DNA of 44,341 bases, taken from contig JBJMWX010000011.1 in assembly GCA_045809925.1 (NCBI GenBank), positions 1-44,341 on the forward strand, written 5' to 3'. Every line of letters begins with the position of its first letter. The stretch's first letter is position 1. Of the stretch, positions 31,606 through 40,268 are shown piece after piece. A model generated the notes under the pieces. That model saw nothing but the letters and a program-made list of their open reading frames with translations, was not told where the DNA came from and made no database searches. Source of the DNA: CADDYX01 sp045809925. GTDB taxonomy: Bacteria > Verrucomicrobiota > Verrucomicrobiia > Chthoniobacterales > UBA10450. A program made the translations under genes and the position numbers.

Positions 31606-33042
31606 TTAGTAGCGGTAATGCTCGGACTTGTACGGTCCTTCGAGCGGGACCCCGAGGTAGTCAGCTTGCGGCTGTGTCAGCTTGGTCAGCTTGACGCCGA
31701 TCTTTTGCAGGTGCAGCCGGGCTACTTCCTCGTCGAGTTGCTTGCTCAGCACGTAGACGCCGATCTTGTAATTATCGCGGTTCTTCCACAGATCCAGCTG
31801 CGCGAGCACCTGATTGGAAAACGAGTTACTCATGACAAAGCTCGGATGGCCCGTCGCACAGCCGAGGTTTACGAGCCGTCCTTCCGCGAGAAGAAAGATT
31901 TCCTGTCCGGGACCGAAAGTATACTTATCTACCTGCGGCTTGATGTTGGTCCGTTTTACACCCTTGGCGGTGTTCAACGCCTCAACCTGGATCTCGTTAT
32001 CGAAATGCCCGATGTTACAGACTACCGCCTGGTCTTTCATCCGTGACATGTGCTCGAACGTGATCACGTCAATGTTGCCGGTGGTCGTGACGTAGATGTC
32101 GCCCCACCCGAGCGTGTCTTCGATCGTGGTGACCTGGTAGCCTTCCATCGCCGCCTGCAAGGCATTGATCGGGTCGACTTCAGTAATAACAACACGGGCG
32201 CCCTGGCCCCGGAGCGATTGAGCGCAGCCTTTGCCGACATCGCCGTAGCCGCAGACCACCGCGACCTTGCCGGCGATCATGACATCGAGGGCGCGGTTCA
32301 GCCCATCGACCAGCGAGTGACGGCAGCCGTAGAGATTATCAAACTTCGACTTGGTGACTGAATCGTTAACGTTAATTGCCGGGACAAGCAGCTGGTTCTG
32401 CTGCTGCATTTTGTAGAGGCGGTGAACGCCGGTCGTGGTCTCTTCCGAGACACCGCGCCACTCCTTCACCAGCTCATGCCAGCGAAACGGATTCTCCCGC
32501 TGGACCTCGACAAGCAGGTCTTTGATAACCTGCTCTTCCTTGCTCGTCGAAGCAGATTTGACCCAGTCGCTGCCTTCTTCGAGCTGATAACCTTTATGGA
32601 TAAGCAAAGTAACGTCACCGCCGTCATCGACGACTAGCTGCGGTCCTTTGCCATCCGCGAACGAGATCGCCTGATTGGTGCACCACCAGTATTCTTCGAG
32701 GCTTTCACCTTTCCAGGCGAAGACCGGCACTCCGGCCTTGGCGATTGCGGCGGCGGCGTGATCCTGGGTTGAAAAGATGTTGCAGCTTGCCCAGCGCACG
32801 GTGGCGCCGAGGTCGACCAGCGTCTCAATCAAGACCGCGGTCTGGATCGTCATGTGCAACGAACCGGTGACGCGGACACCCTGGAGCGGTTTGCCCGGCG
32901 CGTACTTCTCGCGGATTGCCATCAGGCCGGGCATCTCCTTCTCCGCGATCGAGATCTCTTTGCGACCCCAGTCCGCGAGGCTGATGTCGGCTACTTTGTA
33001 GTCTTGTGTCTTAGTTGGTGCGGTAGTTGTAGTGCTGGTCAT
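31606..33042 (-). CDS. ahcY: adenosylhomocysteinase
   Basis: A 478-residue S-adenosylhomocysteine hydrolase, which splits SAH to adenosine and homocysteine and so relieves product inhibition of methyltransferases. RVTGSLHMTIQTAVLIETL, WASCNIFSTQDHAAAAIAKA, NVNDSVTKSKFDNLYGCRHS and the NAD site CGYGDVGKGCAQSLRGQGAR are clear. The tail ending GPYKSEHYRY supplies the Lys/Tyr that close the NAD site of the partner subunit. The insertion of about 40 residues present in many bacterial enzymes (around SDWVKSASTSKEEQVIKDLL) is retained. It is 21 bases downstream of metK on the same strand, forming a SAM-cycle operon. Confidence 0.97.
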   Translation of the reverse strand: MTSTTTTAPTKTQDYKVADISLADWGRKEISIAEKEMPGLMAIREKYAPGKPLQGVRVTGSLHMTIQTAVLIETLVDLGATVRWASCNIFSTQDHAAAAIAKAGVPVFAWKGESLEEYWWCTNQAISFADGKGPQLVVDDGGDVTLLIHKGYQLEEGSDWVKSASTSKEEQVIKDLLVEVQRENPFRWHELVKEWRGVSEETTTGVHRLYKMQQQNQLLVPAINVNDSVTKSKFDNLYGCRHSLVDGLNRALDVMIAGKVAVVCGYGDVGKGCAQSLRGQGARVVITEVDPINALQAAMEGYQVTTIEDTLGWGDIYVTTTGNIDVITFEHMSRMKDQAVVCNIGHFDNEIQVEALNTAKGVKRTNIKPQVDKYTFGPGQEIFLLAEGRLVNLGCATGHPSFVMSNSFSNQVLAQLDLWKNRDNYKIGVYVLSKQLDEEVARLHLQKIGVKLTKLTQPQADYLGVPLEGPYKSEHYRY

Positions 33043-33063
33043 AAAAGGTTCCGGACTTTGGGG

Positions 33064-34236
33064 TTACTTCGCTGCTGCTTTGAGTTCCTCGGCTTTCTCG
33101 GTCCGCTCCCAGGTAATTTCGGGATCGTCTTTGCCAAAGTGGCCATAGTTCGTTGTCTTTGAATAAATCGGGCGGAGCAGGTCGAGCTGATGAACGATGT
33201 CGGCCGGTTTAAAGCTAAAGACCTGCTTGACGGCGCGCTCGATATTTTCTTCCACAACGGTGTGCGTGCCGAAGGTGTCGATGTGCACGCTGACTGGCTG
33301 CGGATGGCCGATTGCATAGGCGAACTGCACTTCGCACTTCGCAGCCAGGCCCGCCGCGACAACATTCTTGGCCACCCAGCGGCCCATGTAAGCAGCGCTG
33401 CGGTCGACCTTGCTCGGGTCCTTCCCGGAAAACGCGCCGCCGCCGTGTCTGCCCATTCCGCCGTAGCTGTCGACGATGATCTTGCGGCCGGTAAGCCCGG
33501 TATCACCCTGCGGTCCACCGACGACGAAGCGTCCAGTGGGATTGATGAGAAACTCGGTCGACCGCGTCGTCATTGAAGCTGGGAGCACCTTGCGGATGAC
33601 TTCCTCGATGCAGAAGTCTCTGATCTCGCTGTGCTTTACGTCCTCGGCGTGCTGCGTTGAGATGACAACGTTGGAGATACCGACCGGCTTGCCGTCTTCG
33701 TAAATGACCGAGACCTGTGATTTCGCATCTGGTCGCAGCCATTTGCATTTCCCCGCTTTGCGGATGCGGGTTAGCTCGCGGCCGAGCCGATGCGCATACA
33801 TGATCGGCGCAGGCATGAGCTCAGGCGTTTCGTTGCAGGCGTAGCCAAACATCAGGCCCTGGTCGCCGGCGCCTTGTTCGGCGTGGCCTTTGCCTTCGGC
33901 CGCTTTCTGGTCGACACCCTGCGCAATGTCCGGCGACTGCGCCGTGATGATGTTGCTGACGAAAATCCTGTCGGCGTGAAAGACGTCGTCGTCATTCACG
34001 TAGCCGATCTCGCGCACCGCATCGCGCACGATTTGGACGTAATCGAGCTTTGCCTTGGTCGTGATCTCGCCGCCGACGATGACGATGTTGCTCTTGGCGT
34101 AGGTTTCGCAGGCGACGCGGCTGTGCCGGTCTTGCGCGAGACAAGCATCAAGGACTGCGTCCGAGATCGTGTCGCAGACTTTGTCCGGGTGACCTTCACC
34201 GACGGATTCCGAAGAAAAAATGAAGCGACGAGCCAT
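33064..34236 (-). CDS. metK: S-adenosylmethionine synthetase
   Basis: A 390-residue MetK making SAM from methionine and ATP. FSSESVGEGHPDKVCD is the N-terminal ATP site. GAGDQGLMFGYACNETPELM is the conserved hexapeptide region, with PTGRFVVGGPQGDTGLTGRK and DSYGGMGRHGGGAFSGKDPS the phosphate and metal sites. ATG at 34236 begins MARRFIFSSES; upstream extension to 34305 is not conserved. metK is first in the metK-ahcY operon and is divergent from an ArsR-methyltransferase regulator, with an inverted repeat in the gap that could be the operator. No SAM riboswitch is apparent in the leader. Confidence 0.97.
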   Translation of the reverse strand: MARRFIFSSESVGEGHPDKVCDTISDAVLDACLAQDRHSRVACETYAKSNIVIVGGEITTKAKLDYVQIVRDAVREIGYVNDDDVFHADRIFVSNIITAQSPDIAQGVDQKAAEGKGHAEQGAGDQGLMFGYACNETPELMPAPIMYAHRLGRELTRIRKAGKCKWLRPDAKSQVSVIYEDGKPVGISNVVISTQHAEDVKHSEIRDFCIEEVIRKVLPASMTTRSTEFLINPTGRFVVGGPQGDTGLTGRKIIVDSYGGMGRHGGGAFSGKDPSKVDRSAAYMGRWVAKNVVAAGLAAKCEVQFAYAIGHPQPVSVHIDTFGTHTVVEENIERAVKQVFSFKPADIVHQLDLLRPIYSKTTNYGHFGKDDPEITWERTEKAEELKAAAK

Positions 34237-34297
34237 GGAGAAGTGACGATTAACGGGTGATGAGTAACGGATGAGGAGCAGGGGACCGGCCAACATA

Positions 34298-34327
34298 TTG
34301 ACCAATCATGATACGTAGATGTATCGT
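34298..34327 (+). promoter_or_regulatory. candidate operator and promoter between metK and the ArsR-MTase regulator
   Basis: GATAC-GTAGAT-GTATC (34310-34325) is a perfect 5-base inverted repeat, extendable to ATGATAC/GTATCGT with one mismatch. TTGACC (34298-34303) and TGTATC (34320-34325), 16 bases apart, could be the regulator's promoter, so bound protein would block it. The gap of 99 bases serves both divergent genes. An operator for the neighbouring ArsR-type protein is inferred. Confidence 0.5.
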
Positions 34328-34335
34328 GGAGCCGG

Positions 34336-35268
34336 ATGGCGTCAACCGTTAATTTTCTCCGGCTTCTGGCCGATCCCACCCGGCTGCGCTTGCTCTCTTT
34401 GCTCGAGCAGGAAGAACTCTCTGTCGCTGAGTTGCAGGAGATCATGGCCATGGGCCAGTCGCGTATTTCCAGTCACCTCGCGCAGCTGAAGCGGGCCGGT
34501 GTGGTCGGTGATCGCCGCAGCGGAAAGAACGTTTATTACGGTTTGACGACTGCGAACGGCGATCCGGTGCGCGCGAAGGTGACGGAACTGACCAAGGCAT
34601 TGGCGCGCGAACTGCCCGAGACAAAACGCGATCGCACTGCGCTCAAGCTCGCGCTGCGCAAACGGCAGGACCGCGCGCGTGAATATTTTGACGAGCTGGC
34701 GGGAAAGTTCGGGCGCAGCTACGTGCCGGGTCGGTCGTGGCAGGCGCTCGCGCACACCCTTTTCACATTACTACCGCCGCTGACTGTGGCGGATCTTGGG
34801 GCGGGCGAGGGCACATTGTCGCAATTGCTGGCGAAGAATGCGCGCAAGGTGATCGCGATTGATAACGCGCCGAAGATGGTTGAGTTCGGCGGCGCGCTGG
34901 CGAGGAAGCATGGGTTTTCCAATCTCGAGTACCGGCTCGGCGACATCGAAGATCCGCCGATCAGGCGCGAGTCGGTCGACCTCGCCATCCTGAGCCAGGC
35001 GCTCCACCATGCGCTGCATCCGGAGCGGGCGGTGGCGGCTGCGCACTCTATATTAAAGAACGGCGGACGCCTCGTGATCCTCGATCTGCTCAGTCATCGG
35101 TTCGAAAAAGCAAGAGAACTTTACGCCGACCACTGGCTCGGGTTCAGCGAACTTCAGCTGCACGAACTGCTCGAAAAGGCCGGGTTCGGTGAGATCGAAG
35201 TCACGATCGTAGCGCGCGAAAAGCAGCCGCCCCATTTCCACACCGTTTTCGCAAGCGGCATCAAGTAA
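34336..35268 (+). CDS. ArsR-family regulator fused to SAM-methyltransferase domain (SahR-like)
   Basis: A 310-residue two-domain protein. Residues 1-90 are an ArsR winged helix (LADPTRLRLLSLLEQEELSV, SRISSHLAQLKRAGVVGDRR). Residues about 115-310 are a class I SAM-binding domain (VADLGAGEGTLSQLLA; VIAIDNAPKMVEF). It lacks the metal-binding ELCVCDL-type motif of arsenic sensors. It faces metK-ahcY, the same context as SahR, an ArsR-family regulator of the SAM cycle that responds to S-adenosylhomocysteine. I infer that the C-terminal domain senses SAH/SAM rather than methylating a substrate. Being an ArsR-MerR-like hybrid of another pathway remains possible. Confidence 0.85.
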   Translation: MASTVNFLRLLADPTRLRLLSLLEQEELSVAELQEIMAMGQSRISSHLAQLKRAGVVGDRRSGKNVYYGLTTANGDPVRAKVTELTKALARELPETKRDRTALKLALRKRQDRAREYFDELAGKFGRSYVPGRSWQALAHTLFTLLPPLTVADLGAGEGTLSQLLAKNARKVIAIDNAPKMVEFGGALARKHGFSNLEYRLGDIEDPPIRRESVDLAILSQALHHALHPERAVAAAHSILKNGGRLVILDLLSHRFEKARELYADHWLGFSELQLHELLEKAGFGEIEVTIVAREKQPPHFHTVFASGIK

Positions 35269-35426
35269 GCTGTCGTTCGAGGCCAATGCGCTTCCAGAAA
35301 CTCGTCCAATCGGATCAACGGTCGGCGCGTTAAATGTTCGTTGCCTGCTGACAACCTTCGGCAGCACTGAACTTCGACCGAGAAATCTTGTCTGATAAAG
35401 TAGTGCAGGCGGATACTACCCACGCG

Positions 35427-37439
35427 ATGGCGGGCTTTTTTGACGAGGTAAAACGGCGCAAGGTCTACCGCGTCGCGGTCGCGTATATCGTGGCCGGCGG
35501 CGGTATCATTCAGCTCGCATCGGCCGCCTTTCCCGCCTGGGAATTGCCGAACTGGACACTGCGCCTCGTCATTGTCCTGCTCCTGATTGGCTTCCCGATT
35601 GCGCTCATCCTGGCGTGGGCGTTTGATGTCACTTCGGAAGGAATTCGCGCCACTCCGAAGCTTGAATCATCGCGACCGTCGCATCGCCGTCGCAACATCG
35701 CGGTGCTCTGCGCGGTCGGAATCGTCATCTCGGCCACGGCCGGGTATTTTCTACTGCCACGCGCCTCAGCGCAGAAGCTCGACAAATCCATCGCAGTCCT
35801 GCCGTTTCAAAATTTCAGCGATGACAAGGAGAACGCTTATTTCGCGGATGGGATTCAGGACGACATTCTTACCAACCTGGCCAAGATCGGGGACCTGAAA
35901 GTGATCTCCCGCACATCCGTGATGCCGTATCGCGGCAAGGAAGGGAATGTGCGCGAGATCGGCAAAGCTCTCGGCGTTTCGGCGATTCTTGAGGGGAGCG
36001 TGCGTCCCGATCGCAAGAACAACCGTGTCCGGGTCAACGTTCAGTTGATCAACGCGGCCAACGACGAGCACATCTGGGCGGAAGATTATGATCGCGAGCT
36101 GAGCGACGTTTTTGCGATCCAAACCGACCTCGCGCAAAAAATCGCCGATGCCCTGCAGGCGAAACTCTCGCCGCGCGAGAAGGCGCAGATGAGCCGGAAG
36201 CCGACGGAGAACGGCGAGGCCTACCTCGCGTTTGTCCAGGCCCACGATCTGCATGCTTCCTTCGAGGACCTGCCGAAGTTGAAACAGGCGGAGCAGCTCT
36301 ACGAGCGCGCTCTGCAACTCGACCCGAAGTTCGCCCTTGCGGCCGCGAACCTGGCGCAGCTCGAGATGTGGATCTACAAGCAGTTTGATTTGAGTCAGGC
36401 ACGACGCAGTCGGGCGGTCGAACTCGCGGAACGCGCTCTCCAGTTGGAGCCCGAGCTGCCGGAGGCACATCTAGCCCGCGGCTTTTGTTTTTATTACGGC
36501 GATCGCAACTTCGACGCTGCGCTGAGAGAATTCGAACGCGCGCGAACCGGTTTGCCGAACGACTCCGGCGCGTACCTGGCGATCGGCGCGATCCAGCGCC
36601 GGCAAGGCCGCTGGGCGGAATCGAATGCCAGCCTGGAGAAGTCGGCGTCGCTTAGTCCCCAGGAGTGGTGGCCACTCCATAACCTCGCACTGAACTACGT
36701 GATGTTGCACAAATTCGATAAAGCCAACGAGACAGTGGACCGCGCGCTCCAGCTCTCCCCCAACAACTTCGACCTCTGGCAAACCAAAGCGACGCTCGCG
36801 ATCAAAACGAATGGCGACTTCAGCGTCGCAGAAAAATCGCTCGCCGCAGCCGCTGCTCAATCGCTGCCGGCTGAATGGCGCCAACAGTGTACGCTGGCAC
36901 GAACGAACGTCCTCCTGCTGCAGCGAAAGTACGAGGAAGCACTCCGGATCGCGGAGACGCTGAATGAGGATGTGACCGGAGACCACATCGACGAGTTCTC
37001 TTTCAAGTACTACGCGATTGGCGCCGCCAGGAAGGGCTTGCACGATGAAACAGGAGCGCGGGACGCGTTCGTGAAAGCTCGAGCCTTCGCGGAAAAGCAT
37101 GTCGCCGAGGCCCCGCAAGACGCTGCACGACACGCGATCCTGGGACCGATTCTCGCCTTACTCGGCGAACGTGACGCGGCGCTGGCCGCAGCGCAGAAGG
37201 CGACCCAGCTACAGCCGGAAAGCCGGGATGCCTTCGAAGGGCCGAACATGACCGAGGCGCTCGCGCAGACGCACGCGATTCTCGGTGATGCGGATACCGC
37301 GGTTACGATCCTGGACGGTCTTCTTTCGCGGCCGAGTCCGGTGACGGTGCAAGAACTGAAGCTGAATCCGCTTTGGGACAACATCCGCGAGCATCCCCGT
37401 TTTAAGCAGCTGATCGAAAAATACAGTGCGAAGACTTAG
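35427..37439 (+). CDS. TolB/FlgO-like domain protein with TPR repeats
   Basis: A 670-residue membrane-associated protein. Residues 1-75 carry the FFDEVKRRKVYRVAVAYIVA motif, two membrane helices (GGGIIQLASAAFP and LRLVIVLLLIGFPIALILAW) and a further helix at about 100-118. A TolB/FlgO-like domain follows (SIAVLPFQNFSDDKENAYFA, ILEGSVRPDRKNNRVRVNVQ). The C-terminal 400 residues hold about eight TPR-like repeats such as AEQLYERALQLDPKFALAAA. This layout is common in soil bacteria, often with adenylate cyclase or kinase domains, absent here. ATG at 35427 is preferred to TTG at 35388. The stop overlaps the next gene. Confidence 0.85.
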   Translation: MAGFFDEVKRRKVYRVAVAYIVAGGGIIQLASAAFPAWELPNWTLRLVIVLLLIGFPIALILAWAFDVTSEGIRATPKLESSRPSHRRRNIAVLCAVGIVISATAGYFLLPRASAQKLDKSIAVLPFQNFSDDKENAYFADGIQDDILTNLAKIGDLKVISRTSVMPYRGKEGNVREIGKALGVSAILEGSVRPDRKNNRVRVNVQLINAANDEHIWAEDYDRELSDVFAIQTDLAQKIADALQAKLSPREKAQMSRKPTENGEAYLAFVQAHDLHASFEDLPKLKQAEQLYERALQLDPKFALAAANLAQLEMWIYKQFDLSQARRSRAVELAERALQLEPELPEAHLARGFCFYYGDRNFDAALREFERARTGLPNDSGAYLAIGAIQRRQGRWAESNASLEKSASLSPQEWWPLHNLALNYVMLHKFDKANETVDRALQLSPNNFDLWQTKATLAIKTNGDFSVAEKSLAAAAAQSLPAEWRQQCTLARTNVLLLQRKYEEALRIAETLNEDVTGDHIDEFSFKYYAIGAARKGLHDETGARDAFVKARAFAEKHVAEAPQDAARHAILGPILALLGERDAALAAAQKATQLQPESRDAFEGPNMTEALAQTHAILGDADTAVTILDGLLSRPSPVTVQELKLNPLWDNIREHPRFKQLIEKYSAKT

Positions 37440-38193
37440 CGTCGCGCTCGTCGCGCTAAGTCTTTGCGCGTCTCTGCGCGGTCAATGGACCGTCGGTTCG
37501 GCGCAATCGGAATTCTCGGCGGATCGCGTCGTAGAGCATCGACGCGTGGCAGTTCGCGCGGCAGACGAGAGGCAGGCGCGATTCGATCTGGCGTTGTTCT
37601 CTGCGAAATCGGCCACGCTGCGCGTAGTCGATAATGGCGGGCAGGAACGCGACCTCGCCGTCGCGATGCAGCAGGCGAACTGCATTGCGGGCGTGAACGG
37701 AGGCTACTTCGATCCGCAATTCGCGCCTATTGGGCTGCGGGTCATCGAGGGCAAGACGACATCTCCGCTGATCCGCGCCCATCTATTGACGGGCGTGCTC
37801 TCGGCCTCGCGCGATCACGGACTCGAGATCGTTCGGGTCGGCGAGTTCTCGCGAAAACGGCAGCTCGATGCCGCAGTGGAGTGCGGACCGTTTTTGGTCG
37901 ATCTCGGCCGCCCCGTGCGCGGTCTGGATGACACACGTGTGGCGCGTCGGACATTTGCAGCTGTCGCGCGCGGTGGCCGCGCCGTGATCGGCGTATGTGA
38001 CGGGGCGACATTGGCGCAGCTTGGCGAGATGCTCGCTTCCACGCCACTCGCCGATGGCTTTACCGTCTGGCGGGCAATGAATCTCGACGGAGGGTCGTCG
38101 ACCGCCTTCTGGTTTCGTCACGGCAACGGCACGGTATTCTCGATTCCAGAGGCAAAGACAGTTCGCGACTTTATCGGAGTGGTGCCGAGATAG
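37426..38193 (+). CDS. exported phosphodiester glycosidase (NAGPA domain)
   Basis: A 255-residue secreted protein with the NAGPA fold. The signal peptide is MRRLSVALVALSLCASLRGQ. Conserved elements are GVNGGYFDPQFAPIGLRV, VECGPFLVDLGRPV, DTRVARRTFAAV and AMNLDGGSSTAFWF, giving the NGG, ECGP, RT and DGGSS motifs of the family. It may cleave N-acetylglucosamine phosphodiester bonds, for example in cell-surface glycans. The start is GTG at 37426, overlapping the TPR gene by 14 bases. The signal peptide is encoded by a hairpin and repeat-like stretch. Confidence 0.85.
   Translation: MRRLSVALVALSLCASLRGQWTVGSAQSEFSADRVVEHRRVAVRAADERQARFDLALFSAKSATLRVVDNGGQERDLAVAMQQANCIAGVNGGYFDPQFAPIGLRVIEGKTTSPLIRAHLLTGVLSASRDHGLEIVRVGEFSRKRQLDAAVECGPFLVDLGRPVRGLDDTRVARRTFAAVARGGRAVIGVCDGATLAQLGEMLASTPLADGFTVWRAMNLDGGSSTAFWFRHGNGTVFSIPEAKTVRDFIGVVPR
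37431..37464. repeat. inverted repeat at the overlap of the TPR and NAGPA genes
   Basis: AAGACTTAGCG (37431-37441) pairs perfectly with CGCTAAGTCTT (37454-37464). The left arm holds the TPR gene's TAG stop; the whole hairpin lies within the start of the glycosidase. The following TTTGCGCGTCTCTGCGCGG resembles the common CTTTGCG/CTCTGCG intergenic repeat. Confidence 0.7.
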
Positions 38194-38195
38194 TT

Positions 38196-38960
38196 ATGCG
38201 CGCATTTGGCTGTTTCCGGTCCGCTGATCGGCGCGTTTACGGGGAACTGGTCGGTGATCGGATTGAGGTTCTGGCGCAGGCGTTCTGGCTCGGCCTTGAA
38301 AAGACGGGCGAAACGCTCTCGTTAGGCGATTTCCGGGTCGATGTGCCGGTTGCTCCTTCGAAGCTGATCGCAGTAGGGCTGAACTACGCCGATCACATCG
38401 CCGAGATGAAGCGGACTCCACTCGGTACGCCGTTGATCTGGTTCAAGGCGCCGAGCTCACTGCTCTCGCATGAAGAGGAAATCGAAGTCGCTTTTCCCGA
38501 ACATCAGACCGATTTCGAAGTTGAACTCGCGATCGTCATCGGTCGCACAGGCAGAAATATTCCAGCCGAGCGCGCACTCGACTTTGTCTTCGGCTATACG
38601 GTCGGAGAAGACATCAGTGATCGCGACCTGCAGAAAACTGAAAAACAATTCGCGCGCTGCAAGTCATTCGATACCTACACGCCGATCGGGCCCTTCGTTT
38701 ATACCCGCGTCGAGATCGGCGACCTGCCGATCACGCTGACGCAAAACGGGGTTGTGCGACAGTCGGCACGGACAAGTCAAATGATCTACTCGGTCGTGGA
38801 GATCGTCGCCTTCGCGAGCCGGGCGCTTACGCTGATTGCGGGCGATGTGATTTTGACCGGAACGCCCTCCGGAGTCGGGCCAATTCGCGCCGGTGATGAA
38901 CTCGAGGCGCGGATCGGCGAGTGGCCGCCATTGCGCAATCGCGTACGCAACGCGCGCTGA
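38196..38960 (+). CDS. fumarylacetoacetate hydrolase family protein
   Basis: A 254-residue FAH-family enzyme. LIAVGLNYADHIAEM and PLIWFKAPSSLLSHEEEIEV start the core. Metal ligands are in TDFEVELAIVIGR (Glu-x-Glu pattern), and FVFGYTVGEDISDRDLQ and the substrate-side KSFDTYTPIGPFV are typical. AGDVILTGTPSGVGPIRAGD ends the domain. It could be an acylpyruvase, 2-hydroxyhepta-2,4-diene-1,7-dioate isomerase or oxaloacetate decarboxylase; the family does not separate these by motif. It begins 2 bases after the glycosidase stop and is likely cotranscribed with it. Confidence 0.9.
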   Translation: MRAFGCFRSADRRVYGELVGDRIEVLAQAFWLGLEKTGETLSLGDFRVDVPVAPSKLIAVGLNYADHIAEMKRTPLGTPLIWFKAPSSLLSHEEEIEVAFPEHQTDFEVELAIVIGRTGRNIPAERALDFVFGYTVGEDISDRDLQKTEKQFARCKSFDTYTPIGPFVYTRVEIGDLPITLTQNGVVRQSARTSQMIYSVVEIVAFASRALTLIAGDVILTGTPSGVGPIRAGDELEARIGEWPPLRNRVRNAR

Positions 38961-39167
38961 AGCAAGAAAATAATGCTTTTCTCGCGCAACTTCGTTGCCG
39001 TAGTTTACATCCCCCAATGCCGGATGACGCGATGTAACCTTGTGGCTTTCATTCGGATGGCAACATCGAAAAGAGACTCACGGATGTCCGCTCGACTCGA
39101 GCACTGCGCTCAAGGTCGGCGAACTTCCCGCCTCATGCCCGGTCGGCTCCTGCATCATCTCAACCCT

Positions 39168-40259
39168 ATGAAAAAACTGCTTATTGCCAGCCTCTCCTCG
39201 CTTGCGCTCGTTGCGCTGACTTCATTTGCACAACAACCGCCACCGCCGCCGCCTCCGGCCGCCGCGCCGGCAGCCGGCACGCAGCCGACCGCAGCCGGCC
39301 CGGCTGGCATGACGAACCCGGCGGCCGCAAACCCGGCTCCCGGCACCAATGTTCCGCCGACCGGCCCCGCCGGAGCACCAGGTTCGACGCCCACGATGAG
39401 CGGCGTTCAGCCGAACACGACCGGCGTGATGTCGCCGGCTCCGGGAGTGTCTCCTGCCACTGGCGTGCCTGCGACCAGCACAGGCGCTTCACCGGCGACC
39501 GCTGCTGGCTCGACCGCCGCCACTGGTTCACCCGGCGCATCGCCTGCGGCCGCGACGACAGCCAAAGCACCCGAGCCGACCGGCTGGAAAAACTTCCTGA
39601 TTGATAATTTCAAGAAGGGCGGGCCGATCATGTGGCCGATCCTGATCGTGTCCATCATCGCCGTCGCTGTGGTGCTTGAGCGTGTTTTCTGGTGGCTGGG
39701 CCGCTGGATGCGCCGCGATCCGAAACGAATCGAGAAAGTATTTACGGCAATCGAGAATGGTGACGTCGCTGAGGCCTCCCGACTCTCCCGCGGTTCGCGA
39801 GATCCGGTTCTGCGCATGATGTTCAATGGCTTGAACCATCAGCACGCCTCGCTGCAAGGCGCTCTGCAGGTAGCCGCCGGTATCGAGATCAAGCGCGCCG
39901 GCCGCTTCCTCGTCGTGATGGATACGCTGGTCACGCTGGCCCCGCTGCTCGGTCTCTTGGGCACGATCACCGGTCTGATCCGTTCGTTCAGCTTCCTCGG
40001 CAACGAAGAACTGGCCGTCCAGGCGGTCACCGGTGGTATCGCCGAAGCTCTCATCGCGACGGCGTGCGGTCTCGGCATCGCGATTTTCTCGCTGATTCCG
40101 TTCAACTTCTTCACCTCGCGTGTGTCTAACCTAGAGTTCGAGCTGCAAACCGCGGCGACGAACCTGGAGGTTATGCTCGAGGCACAGAGTGCGGGACGTC
40201 GAGGCGACGTGGAAATCACGCGCGAAACACCGACTTCCGCCACCCGCTCGTCCATCTAG
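39168..40259 (+). CDS. exbB: MotA/TolQ/ExbB proton channel with N-terminal secreted extension
   Basis: A 363-residue ExbB/TolQ homologue, the proton-channel subunit that energises TonB. The last 215 residues are canonical: a first membrane helix (MWPILIVSIIAVAVVLERVF), a cytoplasmic loop, and two helices around TLVTLAPLLGLLGTITGLIR and ALIATACGLGIAIFSLIPFN. Before them is a signal peptide (LLIASLSSLALVALTSFAQ) and a 110-residue Pro/Ala/Thr/Gly-rich extension that would be periplasmic. That extension is not present in E. coli ExbB. ATG at 39168 fits the signal peptide; upstream in-frame starts do not. exbD follows after 9 bases with AGGAGG overlapping the exbB stop. Confidence 0.9.
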   Translation: MKKLLIASLSSLALVALTSFAQQPPPPPPPAAAPAAGTQPTAAGPAGMTNPAAANPAPGTNVPPTGPAGAPGSTPTMSGVQPNTTGVMSPAPGVSPATGVPATSTGASPATAAGSTAATGSPGASPAAATTAKAPEPTGWKNFLIDNFKKGGPIMWPILIVSIIAVAVVLERVFWWLGRWMRRDPKRIEKVFTAIENGDVAEASRLSRGSRDPVLRMMFNGLNHQHASLQGALQVAAGIEIKRAGRFLVVMDTLVTLAPLLGLLGTITGLIRSFSFLGNEELAVQAVTGGIAEALIATACGLGIAIFSLIPFNFFTSRVSNLEFELQTAATNLEVMLEAQSAGRRGDVEITRETPTSATRSSI

Positions 40260-40268
40260 GAGGCTGCA

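Noticed and set aside
34237..34335. SAM riboswitch in the metK leader
   Set aside because: No recognisable SAM-I/II/III core such as conserved P1-P4 stems in the 99 bases; a protein operator explains the region better.
38961..39167. tRNA or small RNA between the FAH-family gene and exbB
   Set aside because: A weak AGAAAA/TTTTCT hairpin near 38963 is present but there is no cloverleaf, CCA end or strong stem; not supported.
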